Below, piece by piece: positions 1-8,567 of a DNA stretch of 64,000 nucleotides (the stretch's first letter is position 1; the number at the start of each line of letters is the position of its first letter). A program made the translations under genes and the position numbers. Where the stretch lies: the NCBI RefSeq assembly GCF_014256275.1, contig NZ_JACCFE010000002.1:1364001-1428000 (forward strand), read 5' to 3'. The stretch is from Rhodococcus sp. 4CII (lineage in GTDB: Bacteria; Actinomycetota; Actinomycetes; Mycobacteriales; Mycobacteriaceae). The notes below the pieces were generated by a model. It made no database searches. It had not been told where the DNA came from and saw only the letters and a list, made by a program, of their open reading frames with translations.

Positions 1-59
1 TGATTGCGCAGTACCGATTCGTCGTGTCCGTGGGTGTAGACCGTGTCCTCGCCGCTCAT
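1..59 (-). CDS. SAM-dependent methyltransferase, N-terminal fragment
   Basis: Only the first 19 codons lie in the window; the gene runs off the left edge. The start is the ATG whose complement is at 57-59. The visible peptide, beginning MSGEDTVYTHGHDESVLRN, resembles the N-terminus of actinobacterial class I methyltransferases that begin with a YTHGHxESVLR segment; this is recalled similarity, not a search. It is divergent from the acyl-CoA dehydrogenase gene, with about 130 bp between the two starts. No catalytic motif is visible, so the substrate cannot be named. Confidence 0.55.
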   Translation of the reverse strand, partial: MSGEDTVYTHGHDESVLRN

Positions 60-190
60 ACTTCCGACGCTAGCAACCCTTGTCACATAATGGGATGATC
101 ATCTCGAGTATCGAGATCTGCAGATTGCGGCACGCGGCGGTTCATGGGTGTTACGTTGGTGCACAGCAACACGGCTACCGAGGGACTGCC

Positions 191-1585
191 ATGACTTTCA
201 GCCTCGCTCTCACTCCGGCTCAGCGGGATCTCGTCGAACGCACTCACGCCTTCGCGGAGAACGTGATCCGCCCGGTGGCGGCCGAGCACGACCGCGCGCA
301 GGAGTTTCCGTGGGACGTTCTCGAAAAGGCCGCGGAAGAGGGCTTCTACAGTCCGCTGTTCTACCGCGACCTCATCGGCGACCCGACCGGCCTGTCCCTC
401 CCCCTGTTCATGGAGGAACTGTTCTGGGGTTGCGCCGGCATCGGGCTTGCCGTGGTGATGCCCGCGCTGGCGCTGTCGTCGATCGGGCAGGCCGCGACGC
501 CGGAGCAGATGCTGCGCTGGGCACCCGAATGCTTCGGCGAGCCGGGCAGTCTGAAACTCGCCGCCCTGTGCATCTCGGAACCCGAGGGCGGTAGCGACGT
601 CCGCAATCTGCGGACCACCGCGACGCGCGACGGCGACGAATGGGTGCTCGAGGGGCACAAGATGTGGATCGGCAACGGAGGCATCGCCGACGTGCACGTC
701 GTGAACGCGACCGTCGACCCGGACCTGGGCCACCGCGGGCAGGCACTGTTCGTGGTGCCCGGCGGAACTCCGGGTATCGAACTCGTCCGCAAGCTCGACA
801 AGCTGGGCTGCCGTGCGTCGCACACGGCGGAGCTGAAGTTCCATCAGGTGCGAGTGCCCGCGGACCATCTGCTCGGCGGCGACGACAAGCTGCAGAACCG
901 CATGCGGAAGGCCCGCGAGGTGCAGGAGGAGGTCGCCACCGGAGCGCCGCGACGCAAATCGGCGACCCTCGGCACGTTCGAGCAGACACGTCCGATGGTG
1001 GCCGCTCAGGCGCTGGGCATCGCCCGCGCCGCACTCGAGTACGCCACCGAATACGCGAATCGTCGTGAGGCATTCGGCGGTCCGATCATCGACAACCAGG
1101 GCATCGCGTTTCCCCTCGCCGACCTCGCGACACAGATCGACGCCGCGCGGCTGCTCACGTGGCGGGCGTCGTGGATGGCGGCGACCGGCGTGGAATTCCG
1201 CCACGGCGAGGGCTCGATGGCGAAACTCGCGGCGTCCGAGGTCGCGGTGAAGACCACCGAACGGGCACTACAGACGATGGGCGGGTGGGGCTACATCAGC
1301 GACCACCCCGTCGAGAAGTGGTACCGGGACGCCAAGCTGTACACCATCTTCGAGGGCACCAGCGAGATTCAGCGAATGGTGATCGGGCGCGCTCTGGGTG
1401 CCGCGGACGGCGCCCCACCTCTCCACTTCGATCAGCCGACCGAGGGATCCGCCTTCAACCGACGGTTCGGCCGGGGCACCTCCGTACGCACGAAGGCCGG
1501 CGAGTTCGCGCTGTCTGTGAAAGACCGGATGCCCGAGTCCGCGCAGCGGCTCGCAATGAAAATCCTTGCCCCACCCAAGAAGTGA
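191..1585 (+). CDS. acyl-CoA dehydrogenase
   Basis: FAD-dependent enzyme that introduces the alpha-beta double bond into acyl-CoA in fatty-acid or related acyl-CoA breakdown; cytoplasmic. The 464-residue protein has the usual three-part fold: helical N-domain, middle beta domain with the CISEPEGGSDV flavin-contact segment, and a helical C-domain. The likely catalytic base is Glu388 in FEGTSEIQ. An open frame continues upstream to about 80, but the ATG at 191 begins the recognisable MTFSLALTPAQRDLV family N-terminus. A charged stretch of about 30 residues rich in Arg, Glu and Lys sits between the LLGG loop and the TRP motif and is longer than in typical members. The substrate is not predictable and no electron-transfer partner lies beside it. 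Confidence 0.9.
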   Translation: MTFSLALTPAQRDLVERTHAFAENVIRPVAAEHDRAQEFPWDVLEKAAEEGFYSPLFYRDLIGDPTGLSLPLFMEELFWGCAGIGLAVVMPALALSSIGQAATPEQMLRWAPECFGEPGSLKLAALCISEPEGGSDVRNLRTTATRDGDEWVLEGHKMWIGNGGIADVHVVNATVDPDLGHRGQALFVVPGGTPGIELVRKLDKLGCRASHTAELKFHQVRVPADHLLGGDDKLQNRMRKAREVQEEVATGAPRRKSATLGTFEQTRPMVAAQALGIARAALEYATEYANRREAFGGPIIDNQGIAFPLADLATQIDAARLLTWRASWMAATGVEFRHGEGSMAKLAASEVAVKTTERALQTMGGWGYISDHPVEKWYRDAKLYTIFEGTSEIQRMVIGRALGAADGAPPLHFDQPTEGSAFNRRFGRGTSVRTKAGEFALSVKDRMPESAQRLAMKILAPPKK

Positions 1586-1597
1586 GTTACGGCGGGA

Positions 1598-1948
1598 TCA
1601 GGTCCAGAGTGCGGCTACCAGCACGGTGACGATGCCCAGCCCCCCGACCACGTGGGCGAGATTCGGGTTGTCCTGACCCTTTTTCTGCTTGGCGCGGACG
1701 ATCTCGGCGAGCGCGACCACCACAAGCGAAAGCACGAGTTTCACGGCGATCTTCACGTGGTTGTAGTCCTTGTCGAGGGCGGCCTCGCCGAGCCCGACGA
1801 GGATCAGCCCGGTCACGAACTGGAGCCGCGCACCCCACACCATCACCTCGGAGATCCGCGGCGCTCCGAGTACGGCGAAGTAGCCCCCGACGAGCGCGGC
1901 CATGCCGAGCAGATGGCAGACGAAGACGAGGTTGTAGACGACGGTCAT
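1598..1948 (-). CDS. small integral membrane protein
   Basis: The 116-residue protein has about four hydrophobic segments: residues 3-25, 40-55, 66-86 and 97-114. A short hydrophilic loop rich in Lys and Gln lies before the last segment. It looks like a conserved actinobacterial membrane protein with no assigned function. It is convergent with the acyl-CoA dehydrogenase gene, with 12 bp between the stops, and lies 25 bp downstream of mug in the same direction, so it may share the mug/epimerase transcript. No catalytic motif was seen. Confidence 0.7.
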   Translation of the reverse strand: MTVVYNLVFVCHLLGMAALVGGYFAVLGAPRISEVMVWGARLQFVTGLILVGLGEAALDKDYNHVKIAVKLVLSLVVVALAEIVRAKQKKGQDNPNLAHVVGGLGIVTVLVAALWT

Positions 1949-1973
1949 CTCCGCAGCCTAGCGATCTGCCCGG

Positions 1974-2543
1974 TCAACCGGAGACGATTCCGGCCCGGGT
2001 CGCCGCCTCCCGATACGACGCCGCCAGCGTGGCGACCGTCTCGTGGGCGTTGAGGCCACTGGGATTGGGCACCAGCCACAGTTCCGCGCCCTCGAGATCA
2101 CCCGGTTGCCTGCCCTTCTTCGCCGCACGATCCCCGAAAGCCGTGCGATAGGCGGTGATCCCGGCGACGGCGACCACCCGCGGCGCGATGTCACGGACCA
2201 CGCCGCGCAGGCGCTCGGCTCCCACGGCCAGTTCCCCGCCGGTCAACTCGTCCGCCTTCGCGGTGGCGCGCGGGGCCAGGTTGGTGATGCCGACACCGCG
2301 TCCGATCAGGTGATCACGATCCTCGTCGGACATGCCGGACGTCGGATCGATCGCCCGCTCGATGATCCCGGCGGCCAGCAGTGCCGGATAGAAACGGTTG
2401 CCCGGCCGCGCGAAATGCGCACCGGTCGCGGCCGTCCACAGTCCCGGGTTGATACCGACGAACAGCAGGCGGCATCCCGGTCCGATGAGATCTGCGACCT
2501 CGGCGTCCCGGAACGACTCCAACTCCGCCCGCGTGAAACTCAC
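1974..2543 (-). CDS. mug: mismatch-specific G:T/U DNA glycosylase
   Basis: Uracil-DNA glycosylase superfamily member of the Mug/TDG type, expected to remove uracil or thymine mispaired with guanine during base-excision repair. The 189-residue protein shows both family motifs: GINPG at 30-34 (the position of the catalytic Asn) and NPSGLN at 160-165 (strand-insertion loop). The start is a GTG that overlaps the stop of the upstream epimerase gene by 4 bp (GTGA), which implies translational coupling. Length and motif spacing are normal for Mug. Confidence 0.88.
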   Translation of the reverse strand: MSFTRAELESFRDAEVADLIGPGCRLLFVGINPGLWTAATGAHFARPGNRFYPALLAAGIIERAIDPTSGMSDEDRDHLIGRGVGITNLAPRATAKADELTGGELAVGAERLRGVVRDIAPRVVAVAGITAYRTAFGDRAAKKGRQPGDLEGAELWLVPNPSGLNAHETVATLAASYREAATRAGIVSG

Positions 2544-3529
2544 AGCCGGCCCGCGTCCGTCAGCCCCGCGACGGTATCCGCCAGCGTCTCGGCGGAATCG
2601 CGGTACTTCACACCCAGTTCGCTCTCGCTCGGCCCGTCGTCCGTGTCCGGCATCCGCGTGTAGTACTCCATCGCGGCCTCCGAGACCGGTGTGTCGAACG
2701 GAATGAACCGGTCTACAGCGTCCACCAGCCTGCCCACCAGACGCAAAGCGGTGTCCGGAACCGGGAGCACACCCATGCGTTTGCCGGTGATCGCGGCGAG
2801 CATGTCGGCGATCCCGGCGATCGGAATCCGCGGACCGCCGAGCATGTATCGCCGGGCGCGATGCCCCGGCTCCAGCAGGGCCGCGTGCGCGCTCGCCACC
2901 TCACGGACGTCGACCATCGTCCACGCGGCACTCCGGCCGGGCAGAAAGCGCAGACGGACAGCGGCCTCGACGCCCTGGGCTGCTTCGCCGAACTGGTTGC
3001 CGGCGGGCGGGCCGACGACCATACCCGGGTAGGTGATGGCGAGCGGGGCTCCGCCGGCCTGCAGGTTGCGCGCGTAGTGCTCGACGCGCGCCTTGCTCCG
3101 GCCATAGGCGTCGGGCGGTCCGCATACCGGCAGTTCCGGGGTGAGCACCCCGACTCCCGGCTGGAACAGGGCGGCGATGCTCGAGACGTACACGATCGGG
3201 TCGAGACCCATCTCGACGGCGGTTCCCAGCACGTTCCGCGCGCCCGCGAGGTTGGTCTGCAGCATCTCGTCCGCGCGCCGTGGGTCGACCGCGACCACGG
3301 CGGCGGCGTGGATGACGGCGTCGCAGCCCTCCAGCGCACGCCGCACCGAGTCCGCGTCCGTGATGTCACCGACGACGTGATCGGACGTGTCGAGTCCGAG
3401 CGCCGCCGCACTGGTCACGAGGCGGGCCGGATCCCGGACGAGGAACCGCACCCGGTGGCCGGCGTCCGCCGCCGCCTTCGCGCTCCACGCCCCGATGAAA
3501 CCCGTTCCCCCCGTGACCAGTACCAGCAA
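2540..3529 (-). CDS. NAD-dependent epimerase/dehydratase (extended SDR)
   Basis: Extended short-chain dehydrogenase/reductase of 329 residues. The nucleotide-binding motif GGTGFIG is at residues 7-13. The catalytic set is Ser116/117 in VSS with Tyr142 and Lys146 in YGRSK. The family acts on sugar nucleotides, steroids or aldehydes; the substrate here cannot be assigned. The first codon appears to be TTG only 5 bp after the htpG stop, and its stop overlaps mug. htpG, epimerase and mug therefore form one tight minus-strand run. The link between these functions is unclear. Confidence 0.82.
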   Translation of the reverse strand: MLVLVTGGTGFIGAWSAKAAADAGHRVRFLVRDPARLVTSAAALGLDTSDHVVGDITDADSVRRALEGCDAVIHAAAVVAVDPRRADEMLQTNLAGARNVLGTAVEMGLDPIVYVSSIAALFQPGVGVLTPELPVCGPPDAYGRSKARVEHYARNLQAGGAPLAITYPGMVVGPPAGNQFGEAAQGVEAAVRLRFLPGRSAAWTMVDVREVASAHAALLEPGHRARRYMLGGPRIPIAGIADMLAAITGKRMGVLPVPDTALRLVGRLVDAVDRFIPFDTPVSEAAMEYYTRMPDTDDGPSESELGVKYRDSAETLADTVAGLTDAGRL

Positions 3530-3534
3530 CGGTT

Positions 3535-5463
3535 CTACACCGTCCTGGCGAGGCGGTTGGCGAGCATCGTGGTGAACCGGGCCGGATCGTCGAGTTCGCC
3601 GCCCTCGGCCAGCAATGCCATGCCGTAGAGGAGTTCCGCGGTCTCCCCCAGCGCCGGGTCATCGTCGCGTGCGCCGTGAGCCTCCCGCAGTCCGGAGACC
3701 AGCGGGTGGGTCGGGTTCAGCTCGAGAATGCGCTTGGTGGTGGGGACGGGCTGCCCCGACGCGCGGTACATCCGCTCGAGCGCCGGCGACATGCTGAACG
3801 CGTCGCCGACGATGCAGGCCGGAGACGTCGTCAGCCGGGTCGACAGCCGCACCTCCTTGACCTGCTCGCTCAGCGCGTCGGCCATCCAGGAGAGCAGGCC
3901 GGCGAAGTCCTTCTCCTGCTCCTCCCGCTCGGACTCGTGCGCCTTCTTGTCTTCCTCGGTGTCGAGATCGACCTCGCCCTTGGCGATCGACTGGAACGAC
4001 TTCCCGTCGAACTCCGGAACAGCACCGACCCACATCTCGTCCACCGGGTCGGTCAGCAGCAGCACCTCGAAGCCCTTCGCGCGGAACGCCTCCATGTGCG
4101 GCGAGCTCTCCAGCAGCTGCCGGGAGTCGCCGGTCGCGTAGAAGATCTGCTCCTGGCCGTCCTTCATCCGCGCCACATAGTCTTCGAGGGAGGTCAGCTC
4201 CTCCTCGCTGTGCGTGGACGCGAACGACGAAATGCCCAGCAACGCATCCCGATTGTCGGCGTCCGACATCAGGCCTTCCTTGACCGCGCGGCCGAACTCC
4301 GCCCAGAACGTGCGGTAGTCGTCAGGCCGTTCCGTCTTCAGATCCTTGATCGTGGTGAGGACCTTCTTGGTGAGCCTGCGCCGGATGGCGCGGATCTGCC
4401 GGTCCTGCTGGAGGATCTCACGCGACACGTTGAGGGACAGATCCTGTGCGTCCACCACACCCTTGACGAAGCGGAGGTATTCCGGCATCAGCTGGTCGCA
4501 GTCGTCCATGATGAAGACGCGCTTGACGTACAGCTGCACACCCGTCTTGCCGTCCCGCATGAACAGGTCGAACGGCGCATGCGAGGGGATGAACAGCAGG
4601 GCCTGGAACTCGAACGTGCCCTCCGCTTTCATCGGGATGACCTCGAGCGGCTCGTCCCAGGCGTGGGCGATGTGCTTGTAGAACTCCTTGTACTCGTCCT
4701 CGGAGACGTCGTCCTTCGAGCGCGCCCACAGCGCCTTCATCGAGTTGATCGTTTCCGAGGTCTTCGTGACCTCGTCCTCGCCGTCACCCTCCGCGGGGAC
4801 CCGGCGTTCGACGTCCATCCGGATCGGCCACGCGATGAAGTCGGAGTACCGCTTGACGAGTTCCTTGATCTTCCGTTCCGACGTGTAGTCGTGGAGGTGA
4901 TCCTCGGCGTCCTCGGGCTTGAGGTGCAAGGTGACGGAACTGCCCTGCGGCGCGTCGTCGACCGCTTCGATCGTGTACGTCGCCTCGCCGCTCGACTCCC
5001 AGCGCGTGGCCTCGCTCTCGCCGGCCTTCCGCGTCAGCAGGGTCACCTTGTCGGCGACCATGAACGTCGAGTAGAAGCCGATGCCGAATTGTCCGATCAG
5101 TTCCTCGGATGCGGCGGCGTCCTTCGCTTCGCGCAGCTTGCGGCGCAGGTCCGCCGTGCCGGATTTGGCCAGCGTGCCGATGAGGTCGACGACCTCTTCG
5201 TGCGACATGCCGATGCCGTTGTCCCGGACGGTGAGTGTGCGGTTCTCCGCGTCGACCTCGATCTCGATGTGCAGGTCCGACGTGTCGACGTCGAGATCCT
5301 TGTTGCGGAACGCCTCGAGCCGCAGCTTGTCCAGCGCGTCCGAGGCGTTGGAGATGAGCTCCCGCAGGAACGAGTCCTTGTTGGAGTACACCGAGTGGAT
5401 CATGAGGTCCAGGAGCTGGCGGGTCTCCGCCTGGAACTCCAGTTGTTCGATATTCGTGCTCAC
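3535..5463 (-). CDS. htpG: molecular chaperone HtpG (bacterial Hsp90)
   Basis: ATP-dependent Hsp90-family chaperone of 642 residues, a dimeric cytosolic protein. The N-terminal GHKL ATPase domain shows the NASDALDKLR helix (catalytic Glu and Mg-binding Asn region), DNGIGM and GQFGIGFYS lid motifs. The middle domain contains the SLNVSREILQ segment, followed by the C-terminal dimerisation domain. I chose the GTG at 5463, preceded by an AGGGAA ribosome site, because the family N-terminus STNIEQLEFQAE follows directly; a longer open frame upstream is not family-like. A TATCAT box on the minus strand at 5513-5518 is a possible -10. I saw no CIRCE or HAIR operator. Confidence 0.95.
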   Translation of the reverse strand: MSTNIEQLEFQAETRQLLDLMIHSVYSNKDSFLRELISNASDALDKLRLEAFRNKDLDVDTSDLHIEIEVDAENRTLTVRDNGIGMSHEEVVDLIGTLAKSGTADLRRKLREAKDAAASEELIGQFGIGFYSTFMVADKVTLLTRKAGESEATRWESSGEATYTIEAVDDAPQGSSVTLHLKPEDAEDHLHDYTSERKIKELVKRYSDFIAWPIRMDVERRVPAEGDGEDEVTKTSETINSMKALWARSKDDVSEDEYKEFYKHIAHAWDEPLEVIPMKAEGTFEFQALLFIPSHAPFDLFMRDGKTGVQLYVKRVFIMDDCDQLMPEYLRFVKGVVDAQDLSLNVSREILQQDRQIRAIRRRLTKKVLTTIKDLKTERPDDYRTFWAEFGRAVKEGLMSDADNRDALLGISSFASTHSEEELTSLEDYVARMKDGQEQIFYATGDSRQLLESSPHMEAFRAKGFEVLLLTDPVDEMWVGAVPEFDGKSFQSIAKGEVDLDTEEDKKAHESEREEQEKDFAGLLSWMADALSEQVKEVRLSTRLTTSPACIVGDAFSMSPALERMYRASGQPVPTTKRILELNPTHPLVSGLREAHGARDDDPALGETAELLYGMALLAEGGELDDPARFTTMLANRLARTV

Positions 5464-5580
5464 TTCGATTCCCTTCGACAGCAGAACCCTCGACACCAGA
5501 TTCGTCGTCGAAATGATAGCCCGCGGCCACAACCCGGATTCTGTGCGGCGACGGGTCCGGGATCGCGGTGACACCCGCCG

Positions 5581-5793
5581 TCACCCGGCAGCGTCCTCCT
5601 TCAGGGTGTGCGCGACCAGTGCGTTGGCATGGCCGTGACCGAGCCCGTGCTCGGACTTCAGCCAGCTCACCAACTCCATGTGCCCGGTCAGCTCGGACGA
5701 ACGGATGAGCGTCTTCCACTCGCTGATCGGCCGGCCGTACTTCTCCTCGATCGACGGGAAGTACGACGCGGGACCCTTCACTGGTTCAGCCAT
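5581..5793 (-). CDS. DUF4287 domain protein
   Basis: Small 70-residue protein. The ATG at 5793 starts the recognisable MAEPVKGPASYFPSIEEKYG region; an upstream in-frame extension is not conserved-looking. The body carries the DUF4287 pattern of a helical unit containing KYGRPISEWKTLI, then LTGHMELVSWLKSEHG and HGHANALVAHTLK. Function is unknown. It lies about 117 bp upstream of htpG in the same direction and could be an upstream member of that transcript, although the gap is large enough to hold the htpG promoter. Confidence 0.75.
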   Translation of the reverse strand: MAEPVKGPASYFPSIEEKYGRPISEWKTLIRSSELTGHMELVSWLKSEHGLGHGHANALVAHTLKEDAAG

Positions 5794-6319
5794 GTACCGG
5801 AGACTATCGGCACCCACCGACACGCACTGTCCGACAGGCACCTTCGAGGCGACGTCAGGCGGGATGCACCCATTCGGCGAGCCGCCGCGAGACCTCCCGG
5901 TACCCCCAATCACCAGCGATCCGTTCGAACACCGAACCGAGATGTACCGTCATGTAAAACGTCGCGTGTGGTTACCGGACAATTGGCTGTCAGTCGCTGG
6001 AGTTTCTTTAAGTATCGTCGTTGCCATCGTGACAGAGATGCCCGAGCACAAACCTTCCTCACAGTCCCGATTGCGCGCTGCCTGTGGTGCCCGACGGAGA
6101 GTTACATGCGACTCCAACCCACCGAAGATCGATCGGCGGTGAAATGGGTCTGCCCCAAGAATCCGGTTCATCATCAGATCGGCTTCGACTTCACGCAGCT
6201 ACCGAGACTCGAAACCGCGTAGTCGGAACAAGTGCCCCCGAACGACTCCTCATGCGCAGAAGCGTCCTCGCCGTCGTGCGGGGGTCCGTAGGCTGATCGC
6301 ATGTATCGGTCACGCGTGA
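5794..6319. other. intergenic segment with no confident gene
   Basis: About 525 bp with weaker coding character than its surroundings and a locally AT-richer patch near 5940-6070. Two overlapping plus-strand short frames are the only candidates. One, ending at a TAG at 6220-6222, encodes CLWCP and WVCPKNP segments that resemble half of a zinc ribbon but has no good start codon (GTG 5968 or TTG 5983 are possible). The other, ATG 5942 to 6142, would encode 66 residues with one hydrophobic stretch. Neither has a good ribosome site. The promoter of the downstream phosphatase probably lies in the last 100 bp. Confidence 0.35.
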
Positions 6320-7987
6320 ATGTTCCGGCCGGGTGACGTCGTGGCGGAGTTGATTCTGGGGCCGCTGCTCAGGCATGTCGGCACGTGCGATGCGACGGTG
6401 TGGGTCGAGACCTCCGAGGCGTGCACCGTGAGGGTGCTCGGCCACGAGGAACGCACATGGAACGTGTCGGGCCACCATTATGCGCTCGTCGTCGTGGAGG
6501 GGCTGGAGCCCGGTTCGAGCACGCCGTACGAGGTGACGCTCGACGGCCGGCCGGTGTGGCCGCTGCCGAACGCGGTGCCGTCCCGCATCCACACCCTCGA
6601 CGAGGACGACGACACGCTCGTGCTGGCGTTCGGGTCGTGCCGGTTCGCGACGATGTCGTCGACGGAGGACAACCGGCATCTCGGCGCCGACGCCCTGGAC
6701 GCGTACGCGGTGCGGATGGCGGAACAGCCCCCGGAGCAGTGGCCCGACGCCCTGCTGCTGCTCGGCGATCAGGTGTACGCGGACGAATTGTCGCCGGAGA
6801 CGGAGGCCCGCGTCGCCGAGATCCACGACGTGAACGAGCCGCCCGGACCACAGGTGCGTAATTTCGAGGAGTACACCTGGCTCTACGCCGAGTCGTGGTC
6901 GGACCCGCAGGTGCGGTGGCTGATGTCGACGGTGCCCACGTCCATGATCTTCGACGACCACGACGTCCGGGACGACTGGAACACCTCCCAGTCCTGGCGC
7001 GACGAACTCGAGGCGACCTCGTGGTGGGAGGAGCGCATCGTCGGCGCACTGTCCTCGTACTGGGTCTACCAGCACCTCGGGAACCTGGCTCCGAGTCATC
7101 TCGCCGAAAACGACCTGTACCAACGTGTTCGGAAGCACGGTGGCGACGTCGAACCGATGCTCCGCGAATTCGCGTCCGCCGCCGACGAGGAGGCGGACGG
7201 GGCCAAGGGCACGCAATGGTCGTACCGCCGGGACCTCGGGGCCGCGCGGCTCCTCGTCATCGACTCACGGTGCGGTCGCGTCCTCGCCGGCGGTCGCCGC
7301 GAGATGGTGTCCGACCCCGAATTCTCGTGGATCGAGCGTGAGACCGAGGGCGACTATGACCATCTGCTCATCGGAACGTCGCTGCCGTGGCTGCTGCCGC
7401 GTGCCCTGCACGACCTGGAATCCTGGGACGAACGCCTCGCGGGCGGATCGCGCGGTCCTCGCGTGGCGGCCTTGGCGGAGAAGGTCCGGCGGGGCGCCGA
7501 CCTGGAGCACTGGGCGGCGTTCCGCGATTCGTTCGACCGCCTCGCCCGCCTCCTCGCCGAGGTCGGACGAGGGCGGAAATCCGGTCCCGGCGGCCGGGCG
7601 CCGTCCACCATCTCGGTGCTGTCCGGCGACGTCCACCACGCGTACGCCGCGCAGGCCCGTTACCCCGAGCCGGTGCAGTCACTTGTTTATCAGCTGACGT
7701 GCTCTCCCCTGCACAACTACGTCCCGGCCGCGATGAAGGTGACGTTCCGGATCTCCTGGTGGCGCGCCACCGAGCGAACGGTGCGTTTCATCCTCGGCCG
7801 GATCTCCCGAGTACCGCCGGTCCCCCTCGACTGGTCCAACCTCGCCGGACCCTTCTTCGGCGATCAGGTGGCGACCCTCCACCTGAAGGGGCGGACCGCC
7901 CGCCTCGTGATGGAGCAGGCCACCGACGGCGGCGACGGCACACCCCGATTCAGGACGATGACTGATCTGGACTTGGCGACCGAGTAG
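6320..7987 (+). CDS. PhoD-like alkaline phosphatase/metallophosphatase
   Basis: Metal-dependent phosphoesterase of the PhoD family, 555 residues. It has an N-terminal Fn3-like beta domain (about 10-95), then GSCR (105-108), GDQVYAD (149-155), FDDHD (211-215) and a late SGDVHH block, the metal-site pattern of this family. No Tat or Sec signal peptide is visible, unlike classic secreted PhoD, so a cytoplasmic or differently targeted enzyme is more likely. The start is uncertain: ATG 6320 has a weak ribosome site and the GTG at 6341 begins the conserved VAELILGPLLRHV segment. The substrate is unknown. Confidence 0.85.
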   Translation: MFRPGDVVAELILGPLLRHVGTCDATVWVETSEACTVRVLGHEERTWNVSGHHYALVVVEGLEPGSSTPYEVTLDGRPVWPLPNAVPSRIHTLDEDDDTLVLAFGSCRFATMSSTEDNRHLGADALDAYAVRMAEQPPEQWPDALLLLGDQVYADELSPETEARVAEIHDVNEPPGPQVRNFEEYTWLYAESWSDPQVRWLMSTVPTSMIFDDHDVRDDWNTSQSWRDELEATSWWEERIVGALSSYWVYQHLGNLAPSHLAENDLYQRVRKHGGDVEPMLREFASAADEEADGAKGTQWSYRRDLGAARLLVIDSRCGRVLAGGRREMVSDPEFSWIERETEGDYDHLLIGTSLPWLLPRALHDLESWDERLAGGSRGPRVAALAEKVRRGADLEHWAAFRDSFDRLARLLAEVGRGRKSGPGGRAPSTISVLSGDVHHAYAAQARYPEPVQSLVYQLTCSPLHNYVPAAMKVTFRISWWRATERTVRFILGRISRVPPVPLDWSNLAGPFFGDQVATLHLKGRTARLVMEQATDGGDGTPRFRTMTDLDLATE

Positions 7988-7992
7988 GACTT

Positions 7993-8460
7993 CTACCGTT
8001 CCTCGGCCTTCGCCTTCAGTTGCGCGAGTCCCTTCTCGAAGTCCTTGCCCACCATCTTGTCCATCGAGAAGACTGCTCCGAGGAGCTTGAAGAATCGGTT
8101 GTTCTTTCCTGTCATCCGCCAGCGGACGGTGGTCCCGGCGCTGTTCGGCTCGAGGAGGAACGTCGTGACGTTGTCCGCCTTGAACGGTTTGACGAACTTC
8201 AGGTCCAGCACGACCTTCGATCCCGGGACCGACTCGGTGATCACCATCGATCCCGCGCCCGCCTTCCGGTTGCCCTCCCACGCGTAGGCGGCGCCGACCC
8301 CCGACGCGGGGCCGGTGTACGTGCGCTTCAGGTCCGGATCGACGCCCTCCCACGGCGACCACGACTGCCACTGCCGGAAGTCGTCGAGAAGCGGTTGAAC
8401 GACCTCGGGGCTCGCATCGATGACGGTGGAACGTTCGACGAGGAACTCGTCCGCTGCCAT
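7993..8460 (-). CDS. SRPBCC family protein (polyketide cyclase/START-like)
   Basis: The 155-residue protein has the SRPBCC pattern: opening strand VERSTVIDASPEVV, the motif WQSWSPWE, beta segments and a long C-terminal helix with FEKGLAQLKAKAE. Members bind hydrophobic ligands; no ligand can be named. It is convergent with the phosphatase gene (5 bp between the stops) and divergent from the EF-G2 gene with about 107 bp between starts, so the two promoters probably share that gap. Confidence 0.82.
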   Translation of the reverse strand: MAADEFLVERSTVIDASPEVVQPLLDDFRQWQSWSPWEGVDPDLKRTYTGPASGVGAAYAWEGNRKAGAGSMVITESVPGSKVVLDLKFVKPFKADNVTTFLLEPNSAGTTVRWRMTGKNNRFFKLLGAVFSMDKMVGKDFEKGLAQLKAKAEER

Positions 8461-8567
8461 GTCGGTCTCCGTTCGGGTCTCGGGGGTCTGCGGACAGAAG
8501 ATAACGCCTCATCGCCGGTGGCGCGCGCGGTATCGTCGGGGACGACCCATAGACGGTGGGGGTAGCC

